Shown in pieces: positions 7,024 through 15,844 of a stretch of 64,000 bases of DNA (position 1 is the first letter of the stretch; each line of letters begins with the position of its first letter). The position numbers were made by a program, and so were the translations under genes. The stretch is taken from contig NZ_CP032616.1 in assembly GCF_003626975.1 (NCBI RefSeq), forward strand, positions 3,906,001 through 3,970,000. Direction: 5' to 3'. This stretch comes from Pseudomonas sp. DY-1. Lineage in GTDB: Bacteria; Pseudomonadota; Gammaproteobacteria; Pseudomonadales; Pseudomonadaceae. The notes under the pieces were generated by a model that was not told the origin of the DNA, ran no database searches, and worked only from the letters and a program-made list of their open reading frames with translations.

Positions 7024-10000
7024 GTCCGTTTGACCAGATGCTGGATGGATTCGAGCAGCAGCGATTCCTGGTAGGGCTTGCCCAGGTAGTCGTTGACGCC
7101 GATGGCCATGGCGCGCTCACGGTGTTTCTCACCGGTACGCGAGGTGATCATGATGATCGGCAGGTCCTTCAGGCGTTCGTCGTGGCGGACCAGGGTCGCC
7201 ACCTCGAAGCCATCCATGCGAGGCATCTCGATGTCCAGCAGCATGATGTCCGGACGCTGCTCCTGCAGCAGGGCGATGGCGTCCACCCCGTCCTTGGCGG
7301 TGAGTACGTTCATACCGTTGCGCTCCAGCAGGCGGCTGGTGACCTTGCGTACGGTCACCGAGTCGTCCACCACCATCACCAGCGGCGGACGTTCCAGATC
7401 CACCTCTGCCGGCAGGACTGTGGCGCTGGCCGAACGCAGTTGCGGCTGCACCAGGTGAGCGTGGCGCGTACGAATGGTCGCCAGCAGATCGAGGATCACG
7501 ACCACGCGGCCATCACCGAGGATGGTGGCACCGGAGATACCGTGGACGCCGGCGAACTGCGGGCCGAGGCTCTTCACCACGATTTCGCGGGACCCCACAA
7601 GGGCGTCTACCTGCACGGCCACGGCGTGTTCGGAAGAGCGCACCAGAATCACCGGCAACGGCAGGCTCTGGCCCACCAGCTTGGGTTGCTGGCCGTTGTC
7701 CAGCAGGTCGCCTAGGTACTTCAGCTCGTAGTTCTGCCCGGCGTACTCGAAACGAGGCGCATCGGGCTGGTAGTAGGTTTCCAGCTCGTAGGGCGAAACA
7801 CGCACGATGCCTTCGATGGTGTTCAGCGGGATTGCATAGAGGTCTTCGCCGGAAAGCACCATCAGCGCACGGTTCACCGACACGGTGAACGGAAGGCGGA
7901 TAAGGAAGCGGCTACCCTCGCCCGGGATCGAGTCGATGCTCATGGTGCCACCGAGCTGCTTCACCTCGGAGTGCACCACGTCCATGCCGACGCCACGGCC
8001 GGAAATCTGGGTGACCTTGTCGGCCGTGGAGAAACCCGGTTCGAGGATGAACTGCAGCACTTCGTGGTCCGACAGGTCGGACTCCACGTCCATCATGCCG
8101 CGCTCGATCGCCTTGCGACGCACAGCTTCGAGCTTGATGCCGGCGCCGTCGTCAGCCAGGGTGAGGACAATGTCGCCACCCTCGCGGCCGAGATTCAGGC
8201 GGATGGTACCGCTCTCCGGCTTGCCGGCGGCGCGGCGCGCCTCGGCACTCTCGACGCCATGGTCGACCGCGTTGCGCAGCATGTGTTCCAGCGGCGCCAC
8301 CATGCGTTCCAGCACGGTACGGTCCATCTCGCCTTCAGCGTTGCCGACGACGAATTCCACCTGCTTGTCGAGTTCGCTGGCCACTTGCCGGACGATACGG
8401 CGCAGACGGGGTACGAGGCGGTCGAAGGGCACCATGCGCGTACGCATCAGGCCTTCCTGCAACTCGGTGTTCACCCGCGCCTGTTGCAGCAGCAGGGTTT
8501 CCGCATCGCGGTTTTTCGCCGCCAGGGTTTCCTTGAGGTCGAGCAAGTCGGACGCGGACTCGAACAGCGCTCGCGACAGCTGTTGCAGCTGCGAGTGACG
8601 GTCCATTTCCAGCGGGTCGAAATCCTCGTAGCCAGCACGCTCGGCTTCTGCCTGGTAGCGGCTGAGAATCTGCGCCTGGGTCTCGGTGTCGAGACGGCGC
8701 AACTGGTCACGCACCCGCTCGATGGTGGACTCCATCTCGCTCAAGGTGAAGCTGAAGTCGCTGACTTGCTGTTCCACCCGGCCACGGAAGATGGAGGTCT
8801 CACCCGCCAGGTTGACCAGGCCTTCGAGCAGTTCGGCAGGTACCTTCACCAGCTCCTGAGGCGCGCGACGCGCGGCGGCCTCCTGTGCGGCTTCACGGGC
8901 ACGGTGAACGAACGGCAACACTCGTTCTTCACCGACCACCAGAGGCTGAACGCTGGCGGCGACGATTGGCGCGACCAATTGGGGCACTTCCGGCTGGCTC
9001 GATACGTGCGGCGGCGCCAGGTCTTCGGCGATGCTCTGATCGAGTTGCTGGCGCAGGTCTTCCAGCTCGGCCTGCAGACCTTCGTATCCCGATTGCACAT
9101 CGAGGAACAGGCTTTCCGGCCAGGGTGCGCCCTGTTGCTGGGCCTCGACCAGGTGTTGTTCGAGATCGTGGGTGAGGTCGCCCAGGCGCTTCTGTCCGGC
9201 CAGCCGCGCACCGCCCTTGAGCGTGTGCAGCACGCGCAGAATCTCTTCCACATGGGCGCCGTCTTCGCGCGACTCCTCCCAGCGGCCGATAGCGGTTTCC
9301 ATGGCCTCCAAGAGGTCGTCGGCCTCTTCCAGGAAGATGTCGAGGATATCTGCCTCGGCCACGGCTTCCAGGTCATCCGCGGCGGCAGGCTGCAGATGCA
9401 CGGCACTCGGTACGCTCAACTGTTCGCTGGGATTGGTGCGCCAGCGCTGGATGGCGTCGATCAGTGCCTGCCCACCAGGCAAGGGGCGGCGTGCGCGCAC
9501 CGCGTCGAGCATTTCGCTCAGACGGTCCTGGCAGGCCTGCAACAGACCGAACAGGGCCGGGCTGGCCCGCAGGCGACCGCCGCAAAGGCCTTCGTAGAGG
9601 AATTCCAGTTCATGGGCAAGGTCGCCGATGGGTCCGATCTCGGCCATCCGCGCACCGCCCTTGAGGGTGTGCAGGTCCCGTTGCAGGGACTCGACTTCCA
9701 GGCTGTTGTCCGGGTCCTCGATCCAGCGCTGCAGGGCGGCACCGGCACTGTCGAGGATGTCGAAACCCTCCTCGAGGAAGATTTCCACCAACTCCGGGTC
9801 CTGGTCGCTATCGAAGGGCTGGGGGGCGCTATAGGCGGCCGGCTCTTCAGCAACGCGCATTTCCAGCAACTCGGACAGGGACGTTTCGTCCATGACCTGG
9901 GTGGCTACATCCAGCTCCGACTCTTCAAGCTCTTCGTTGGCGGCTGCCAACGGCTCGCCCGGACCAGCGGCGTCTTCGTCGTCGAAATCCTGCTCGTCGA

Positions 10001-13000
10001 AGGCTTCGGCTTCGGGTAACGGCTGCACTACAGCGGCGGACAGGCTCTGCGCACCACCCTGGCGAAAGCCCCGGATGTCCTGGATCAACTGCAGCGGATC
10101 GGTCAGGGCGCGGCGGGCCTGGAGCTGTTCCAGCAGCGAAGCGAGGCAGTCGTGGCTCTTCTGCAGCAGTTCGGCCAGGCGCGGCGAATGGCTGTAGCGG
10201 CGGTCCACCAGACCTTCGTAGAGGGATTCCAGTTCGTGGGCGAGATCGCCGATGGGGCGGATCTCAGCCATGCGCGCACCGCCCTTGAGAGTGTGCAGGT
10301 CACGCTGCAGGGCCAGCAGGGCCGGTTTATTGTCCGGCTCACCGAGCCAGCGTTCCAAGGCCTTGCCGGCACTATCGAGGATGTCCACTGCCTCTTCGAG
10401 GAAGATCGACACCATCTCTTCGTCCAGGGCAGCCGGAACCTCATCCAGTGGCTCGGTCTCGGGCGCCTGTTCGGGATCGAAGGACGCCAGCTCGGGCAAT
10501 GCCACTTCCTGCAGGGCCAGCGGCGCTTCCACCAGTTCGGGCAGCGGCGGGATGTCGTCGACGCGCGCCCAATCGGCGGCGTCCGCGTCCAGCTCCTCGA
10601 TCTCCAGATCGGGGATGCCAGGCTCCAGCAGCGCCAAGGCCGTCGGGTCGACCACGTCCTGCAGCAGGGTGCGCAGGGCCTGGGCACGCTCCGGCTGGGG
10701 CGTGACCTCCAGCGCTGCAGCGACCTGGTCCATCATGCCGATCAGGGCCTCGTGGGCAGCATCGGCTTCGCTGAAGAAGCGCTCGCTGACCGGCAGGCTG
10801 CCTTCGTCGACAGCGCCGTAGACATCCAGCAGGGCCTCGCAGAGTTCTTCGATCTGCGGCAGCTCGGCCATCTCGGCACCACGGCCGAGCGTATTCAGTT
10901 CTTCCAGCAGCGCGCCCAGTTCCTGGCGCTCGGCCGGGTGCTCACGCCAACGCCGCAGCAGATCTTCGGCGTCCAGCAGGATGTCCATGCCTTCCGCGAG
11001 GAACAGGGAGATCATCTGCGGATCGCGAGTCTCGCCCTTGTCATCACGGCGAGCGGCGCTGGCCGCGTCCAATCGGTCCTGATGCAGCTTCTGGATGCGC
11101 TCCAGCAGTTCATTGGTGCCGGGAATCGCCGCCAACGGCGTGCTGTCGAGCTGGGCCACGCCCTGATGCAGGAGGTTCAGCGCCTCGCGCAGCAGTTCGG
11201 CCTCGGAAAGGTCGATGCTGAGCAGGTTGGTCTTGTATTCCTTGGCCAGTTTTTCCAGCGGCGTGGCGATCTCGGCGATCGGCAGGATGCCCGCCATGTG
11301 CGCGCTGCCCTTGAGGGTGTGCAGGGCACGCTGGAGGTCATCGTTGATGGTCTGTGGCAATTCGTGGTCGCAGGCCTTGATGAAGCCGGCGAGGGTTTCC
11401 AGGTGCAGTTCCGCCTCGTTACGGAAGATTTCCAGCAGTTGCGGGTCCAGCGCCTCGCCGGACTCGGTGATGACCGGAGCATGCGGCTCGCCCACGGGCT
11501 CGATGGCCTGATCTGAACCCGGGGCTTCAGATTTTGGGAGGAGTTGCCCCTTGGCCAGGGCGTGAGCCGTGGCGGCCAACTGGTCGACGTCATCACGCTG
11601 GCGCTGGGCCTTGCCGGCGTAGTCCTCGACCAAGGCGGGAAGCAGGTCGACCACATCCTGGACCACCTGGTAGACCGGCTCACTGGTCTCGATGCTGCGA
11701 TCCAGCACGCGGTTGAGCAGGTTCTCCACCGACCAGGACAGTTCGCCAATGACCAGTGCACGCACCATGCGTCCACTGCCCTTGAGGGTGTGGAAGGCGC
11801 GGCGCACTTCGCCCAGGGCGTCACGGTCATTGCTATCGGCACGCCAGCGCGGCAGGTACTCGGCCAGGGTCTCCAGCACTTCGCCGGCTTCTTCGATAAA
11901 GACTTCCTGCAGCTCGTCGTCCACGGGTTCTTCGTCGGCTGGCGGTGGCAGCAGACTCGGCGGCACCTCGCGGGCCGGCGGATTGAAGGCGGGCACCGGG
12001 GCTGCCATGACTTCGGCCAGCGACAGCGGCCGTTCCGCAGGCTCTTGCACCGGCGCTTCCTCCGGTGCGCTGGGCAACTCCACTTCCGGCAGGCCAAGTT
12101 CGGCGAGGGCGGCTTCGTCCCACTCCAGCGGAGCCGGCAGGTCCTCCAGGTTCATGGCTTCCAGCTCGACTACCGGTTCGGCGTCGGGCAGGGTATCCAA
12201 CTCGTCGAAGTCCAGGCTCGGCAGCGCCTCGAGGTCGGCTTGCGGCATTTCCAGCGCCGGCTGATCACCAGGCAGGGCCGGCGGGAGTTCTTCCAGGTCG
12301 GCGAGGTCGAAGCTCGGCAACGGCTGGTTCTCGTCGAACTCCAGCGGCGTGTCGAGGCTGAAGTCGAGCAGTTCGCCGTCCTCCGCCAGCGGCTCCTCGG
12401 CCAAGGCGGGCAGGCTGTCCAGCTCGGCCAGATCAAGGCTGGGCAGGACCTCGTCACCCTTTATCGGCTCGAGTTCCAGGCTCGCAACGGCCTCGGGCTC
12501 CAGCGGAGTGTCCAGGCTGAGTTCGATGGTATCAGCCGCCTGCTCGGCCTCCAGCGCGTCCAGACTCCAATCGTCTTCGGAGAGCAGCAGTTCGCTTTCG
12601 GCAGTAGGTAGCTCGGCCGAAAGCTCCAGGGGAGCATCCAGGCTCAAGTCGATGCTTTCGGCGGCAGGTTCGGTCTCCAGCTCGCCCAGGCTCCAGTTGT
12701 CATCAGAGACCAGCAGTTCGCTCTCGGCGACCGGAACTTCAGCAGCAGCCAGTTCCAGCGGCGCGTCCAGGCCGAGGTCGATAGCTTTGGCGGCCGGCTC
12801 TGCCTCAGGGTCGTCCAGGCTCCAGCTATCATTGGATGCGGTCAGTTCACTTGCAGCAGTTGGCGTTTCAGTCGCAGCAGCCAATTCCAGCGGTGCGTCC
12901 AGGCTGAGATCGATGCTATCGGCGGCCGGCTCGGCCTCAAGCTCTCCCAGGCTCCAGTTGTCATCGGAAACCAGCATTTCGCTCTCGACGGCCGATGTTG

Positions 13001-14912
13001 CGGCATCGCCAAGCGGTTCGGGTTCTACATCCAGGCCGAGGTCGACGCCATCGGCGGCCGGCACGAACGAGAATGCCTCGGGCATCACCGCTTCCGGCTC
13101 GTCTTCAGGATCAAGATGCTGGTGCAACTCCGACTCTTCGGCCGCCAGCACTTCGATTTCCTGAAGCGGATTGACCAGGGGGGCCGGGGCCTCGTCCTCA
13201 TCCACCCGATCGAGGATGGATGGCTTTTCCTTCAACGGGTAACCCAGGGATTCCAGGCTTTCCTCGGCCACGTCGAGGATCAGGTCGCCCTGGGCAGCAT
13301 GGTCCTCGGATAGGCGTTCGAGGTAGTACTCCACGCTGGTGATGGCATCGGCCAGGGTATCCAGGCTCTGCCAGTTGGGCACGGCCTTGCGGGCCAGCAG
13401 CTGTTCCTGGATGTAGCGGTTGCAGGCTTCCAGCAGGGCGGCGGCGCGCGGTAGCGGAATCATCGCCAGACCGCCTCGCGCCTGGGTCAGCAGCTCCGGG
13501 ACGCGAGCCAGGTGCTCATGGTTCCACTGCGAAGCGATGAACTCGATAATCGCGTCCTTGGCCTGTTCCAGGCCATTGCGCGCCTCCTTGATGACCAATT
13601 GGTGAATCTGCGCCACGTCGGTGGTGGGCAGGTGGCTTTCTTCCGCAGTGCCTTCGTCCGCCGGACCGACCATGCCGGCCAGGGTGGCTTCGACGTAGAG
13701 CAGCGCGCCGGCGACATCCATCAGTACCGCGTCGCTGGGCTCACGCTGGCCAAGCGACAGGCCGTGAATAACGTCGATCTGATCGAGGATGACCTTGCGC
13801 GGCTGGCCGAAGCCCAGCACCGCCAGGGTGTCGGCGATCTGCTTGAGCGGCGGCAGCAGGGAGTCCAGTTCGGCGACCCCACTGCGGTCGCTGCGAACGA
13901 AGAGGTCGAGGCTGTCCTTGACCCGCACCAGCTCCTCACAGAGCGCAGTAACCACTGAGCGCATGGCATCGCGGTCGGGGCCGGCAAGGCGGGCGCGTTC
14001 CTCGTCTACCACGGCGGTGTCGGGCAGGGCTTCATCGAGGCGATAGCGCTCCTTCAGGGCGCGGATACGCGGCGACTGGGCCGGAGCCTTGGCGATATAG
14101 AACAGCAGGTTTTTCACCAGGTCTTCCGGAGCGGCCTGGTTGAAACCATCGGCGCCCTGTTCAAGCAGGCGCTTGAGCTCCTTGTCCACTTGGCGCAGCA
14201 GGTTGCGCACCGAGGAACCGTTGACCACCGAGCCATTGGCCAGGCCTTCCACCAGGCCCGAGGCGATCTGCCAGAGTGGGCCGAGAGGCGCGTCCTGGCA
14301 GAGTGATTCGAGGCGCGCGAACACTCGCGCCATGTAGCCGAGGTTGGCGGCCAGGTCCTGGTTGCGGATTACACCGACCAGGGCGGTTTGCAGCATCTGC
14401 CGCAGCTTGCGCAGGAGGACCGGTAGTTCGGCAGTACGCATGCGCGCCAAGGTGTCCATCGACAGCGCAGGCAGCATGCTGGAAAGGTCCGGCGCGAACA
14501 GACTGGTTTCCGAGAGCAGGTTGTCGCCGCGGGCGGCACGCAGGTCGTTGAGCAGCGGGAGCAGGACCATCGGCAAGTCACGACGGGCGCTCTGGATGCG
14601 GTCCAGGTAGGGAGGCAGCTGCAGGATGGCCTGCATCAGCACTTCCAGGGCCTCGCCCCGGTTGGCCGCTCGGCCTTCCATCAGCGCCTGGGCCAGTCGC
14701 TCCATTTCCTCGGCGAGCAGGGCCGCGCCATAGAACTCGACCATCTGCAGCGTGCCCTGGACCTGGTGGATATAGGTCAGGCAGAAACGCATGCGCGTCG
14801 GGTCCTGCGGGTTCTCGACGAAGGCCTCGAGGGCCTGCCGTGCCTGCTTCAGGGTTTCCGCGATCTCGCCCTTTACCCACTCGAGGGCAACGTAGTCGTG
14901 CCGATCAGTCAT
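7020..14912 (-). CDS. chpA: Hybrid chemotaxis kinase ChpA with multiple phosphotransfer domains
   Basis: The 2630-residue kinase core of the Pil-Chp system. Phosphotransfer sites along the chain are His49 (IHQVQG), Thr476 (LLTQARGGLAM), His1041, His1198, a degenerate site with Asn1340 (LNTLGRGAEMAE), His1540, His1748 and His1896 (each in a HTLKG motif). These are followed by a dimerisation segment near 2030-2100, the ATPase domain (HMLRNAVDHG near 2214, GRGVGMDVV near 2305), a CheW-like domain (about 2340-2480) and a C-terminal receiver with phospho-acceptor Asp2560. Residues about 630-1000 form a very acidic linker with about four near-identical 44-residue repeats. The known family architecture has six HPt plus Ser/Thr variants, and this matches. 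The P. aeruginosa protein is, as I recall, 2472 residues. It overlaps chpB by 4 bp and follows pilK by 9 bp. Confidence 0.96.
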   Translation of the reverse strand: MTDRHDYVALEWVKGEIAETLKQARQALEAFVENPQDPTRMRFCLTYIHQVQGTLQMVEFYGAALLAEEMERLAQALMEGRAANRGEALEVLMQAILQLPPYLDRIQSARRDLPMVLLPLLNDLRAARGDNLLSETSLFAPDLSSMLPALSMDTLARMRTAELPVLLRKLRQMLQTALVGVIRNQDLAANLGYMARVFARLESLCQDAPLGPLWQIASGLVEGLANGSVVNGSSVRNLLRQVDKELKRLLEQGADGFNQAAPEDLVKNLLFYIAKAPAQSPRIRALKERYRLDEALPDTAVVDEERARLAGPDRDAMRSVVTALCEELVRVKDSLDLFVRSDRSGVAELDSLLPPLKQIADTLAVLGFGQPRKVILDQIDVIHGLSLGQREPSDAVLMDVAGALLYVEATLAGMVGPADEGTAEESHLPTTDVAQIHQLVIKEARNGLEQAKDAIIEFIASQWNHEHLARVPELLTQARGGLAMIPLPRAAALLEACNRYIQEQLLARKAVPNWQSLDTLADAITSVEYYLERLSEDHAAQGDLILDVAEESLESLGYPLKEKPSILDRVDEDEAPAPLVNPLQEIEVLAAEESELHQHLDPEDEPEAVMPEAFSFVPAADGVDLGLDVEPEPLGDAATSAVESEMLVSDDNWSLGELEAEPAADSIDLSLDAPLELAAATETPTAASELTASNDSWSLDDPEAEPAAKAIDLGLDAPLELAAAEVPVAESELLVSDDNWSLGELETEPAAESIDLSLDAPLELSAELPTAESELLLSEDDWSLDALEAEQAADTIELSLDTPLEPEAVASLELEPIKGDEVLPSLDLAELDSLPALAEEPLAEDGELLDFSLDTPLEFDENQPLPSFDLADLEELPPALPGDQPALEMPQADLEALPSLDFDELDTLPDAEPVVELEAMNLEDLPAPLEWDEAALAELGLPEVELPSAPEEAPVQEPAERPLSLAEVMAAPVPAFNPPAREVPPSLLPPPADEEPVDDELQEVFIEEAGEVLETLAEYLPRWRADSNDRDALGEVRRAFHTLKGSGRMVRALVIGELSWSVENLLNRVLDRSIETSEPVYQVVQDVVDLLPALVEDYAGKAQRQRDDVDQLAATAHALAKGQLLPKSEAPGSDQAIEPVGEPHAPVITESGEALDPQLLEIFRNEAELHLETLAGFIKACDHELPQTINDDLQRALHTLKGSAHMAGILPIAEIATPLEKLAKEYKTNLLSIDLSEAELLREALNLLHQGVAQLDSTPLAAIPGTNELLERIQKLHQDRLDAASAARRDDKGETRDPQMISLFLAEGMDILLDAEDLLRRWREHPAERQELGALLEELNTLGRGAEMAELPQIEELCEALLDVYGAVDEGSLPVSERFFSEADAAHEALIGMMDQVAAALEVTPQPERAQALRTLLQDVVDPTALALLEPGIPDLEIEELDADAADWARVDDIPPLPELVEAPLALQEVALPELASFDPEQAPETEPLDEVPAALDEEMVSIFLEEAVDILDSAGKALERWLGEPDNKPALLALQRDLHTLKGGARMAEIRPIGDLAHELESLYEGLVDRRYSHSPRLAELLQKSHDCLASLLEQLQARRALTDPLQLIQDIRGFRQGGAQSLSAAVVQPLPEAEAFDEQDFDDEDAAGPGEPLAAANEELEESELDVATQVMDETSLSELLEMRVAEEPAAYSAPQPFDSDQDPELVEIFLEEGFDILDSAGAALQRWIEDPDNSLEVESLQRDLHTLKGGARMAEIGPIGDLAHELEFLYEGLCGGRLRASPALFGLLQACQDRLSEMLDAVRARRPLPGGQALIDAIQRWRTNPSEQLSVPSAVHLQPAAADDLEAVAEADILDIFLEEADDLLEAMETAIGRWEESREDGAHVEEILRVLHTLKGGARLAGQKRLGDLTHDLEQHLVEAQQQGAPWPESLFLDVQSGYEGLQAELEDLRQQLDQSIAEDLAPPHVSSQPEVPQLVAPIVAASVQPLVVGEERVLPFVHRAREAAQEAAARRAPQELVKVPAELLEGLVNLAGETSIFRGRVEQQVSDFSFTLSEMESTIERVRDQLRRLDTETQAQILSRYQAEAERAGYEDFDPLEMDRHSQLQQLSRALFESASDLLDLKETLAAKNRDAETLLLQQARVNTELQEGLMRTRMVPFDRLVPRLRRIVRQVASELDKQVEFVVGNAEGEMDRTVLERMVAPLEHMLRNAVDHGVESAEARRAAGKPESGTIRLNLGREGGDIVLTLADDGAGIKLEAVRRKAIERGMMDVESDLSDHEVLQFILEPGFSTADKVTQISGRGVGMDVVHSEVKQLGGTMSIDSIPGEGSRFLIRLPFTVSVNRALMVLSGEDLYAIPLNTIEGIVRVSPYELETYYQPDAPRFEYAGQNYELKYLGDLLDNGQQPKLVGQSLPLPVILVRSSEHAVAVQVDALVGSREIVVKSLGPQFAGVHGISGATILGDGRVVVILDLLATIRTRHAHLVQPQLRSASATVLPAEVDLERPPLVMVVDDSVTVRKVTSRLLERNGMNVLTAKDGVDAIALLQEQRPDIMLLDIEMPRMDGFEVATLVRHDERLKDLPIIMITSRTGEKHRERAMAIGVNDYLGKPYQESLLLESIQHLVKRT
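12480..13020 (-). repeat. Tandem acidic repeats in the ChpA linker
   Basis: Within chpA, a unit of about 130-135 bp recurs about four times (cores near 12550, 12690, 12820 and 12950). Each encodes SELL(V/L)S(D/E)D-WSL followed by a Glu/Ala-rich stretch and IDLSLDAPLELA. Reading frame and phase are kept. The units correspond to about residues 630-810, between the Thr-type transfer domain and the second HPt domain. They look like a flexible spacer that has grown by slipped replication or recombination. Confidence 0.8.
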
Positions 14913-14921
14913 AGCCGTCTG

Positions 14922-15809
14922 CTATCCCTTCCGGGTGAATGCCAGAACCTGTTCATTGGCCACCGGCTCAAGGTCCGGATGTTGCCAACCTAATACTTCG
15001 CCCACGCCCAGCACCATCAGGCCTCCCGGCGCCAGGCTCTCGGCCAGGCGATTGAGAATTTCCCGACGGCGCCAGCGGCGGAAGTAGATCAACAGGTTCT
15101 GACAGAAAATTACGTCCATGCCGGACATTGGCGCCTTGGCCAGTTCCAGCACATTGAGCCGGGCACAGCACACCCGTGCGGCCAAGCTCGGCACTATCTT
15201 GTAGCGACCATCGTCCTGGGCCTGGAAATAGCGCTCGGTAAGCGCTTTTTCCAGTTGTTCCAGGCGGCGGGCGCCATACAGGCCCTCACGGGCCTTGGCC
15301 AGGGCATTGAGGCTGATGTCGGTGCCGGTGACGCCGAAATACTCCGGCTGCTCGGTGCCGCCCAGCGCCTCGGCCGCCACCATGGCCAGGGAATAGGGTT
15401 CTTCACCGCTGGAGCAACCCACGCTCCAGATCTCCAGGGGCCTTGCCAAGCCACCTTCGACACGCCCACGCAGGTAATTCGCAAGCAGTTCGAAGGATGC
15501 CGGGTGGCGGAAGAATCGAGTCTCCTGCACGGTCAGGCGATCCAGCAGGGTCGACCATTCCACCGCGCCACGCGGCCCGTCGGTGACCTGGCGGTAATAG
15601 CTGGCGTAGTCCTGGACCCCCAGCTCGCGCATGCGCGCGCTGAGATTGGCCTGGAGGAAGGACCGACGCTGGTCGCTGACCACCACGCCGGTGCGTTCCT
15701 CGAGTAGCTTCTGCCAGTCGTGAAACTCGGCTGTCGTCATGTCGGCCAGGGGTTTCAAGGCCCAGACGCCGCCCGACTGCATGCTGTCGTGCCCTTGATT
15801 CATGGCCAT
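14922..15809 (-). CDS. pilK: CheR-type methyltransferase PilK
   Basis: A 295-residue protein-glutamate O-methyltransferase for the PilJ receptor. It has an N-terminal helical CheR domain (about 20-90, DMTTAEFHDWQKLLEERTGV) and a C-terminal SAM-binding domain with WSVGCSSGEEPYSLAMV and the FCQNLLIYF motif typical of CheR (usually FCRNVLIYF). It ends 9 bp before chpA and starts 35 bp after pilJ. An alternative ATG lies two codons downstream. Confidence 0.93.
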   Translation of the reverse strand: MAMNQGHDSMQSGGVWALKPLADMTTAEFHDWQKLLEERTGVVVSDQRRSFLQANLSARMRELGVQDYASYYRQVTDGPRGAVEWSTLLDRLTVQETRFFRHPASFELLANYLRGRVEGGLARPLEIWSVGCSSGEEPYSLAMVAAEALGGTEQPEYFGVTGTDISLNALAKAREGLYGARRLEQLEKALTERYFQAQDDGRYKIVPSLAARVCCARLNVLELAKAPMSGMDVIFCQNLLIYFRRWRRREILNRLAESLAPGGLMVLGVGEVLGWQHPDLEPVANEQVLAFTRKG

Positions 15810-15844
15810 CGTGCCGCGACCTCAGGCCGCGGCGCCTCCCCTGG

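Noticed and set aside
7971..10019. 682-codon open frame on the plus strand inside chpA
   Set aside because: It is antisense to conserved HPt and kinase domains of ChpA. Long antisense frames are expected in GC-rich codon-biased DNA. No ribosome site or family motif.
10152..11516. 454-codon plus-strand frame inside chpA
   Set aside because: Antisense shadow of repeated HPt coding sequence; Gln/His/Arg-rich composition without recognisable domains.
12480..13020. Repeats as a CRISPR array
   Set aside because: The units are about 132 bp, in frame, contiguous and without unique spacers; they encode protein repeats in ChpA.
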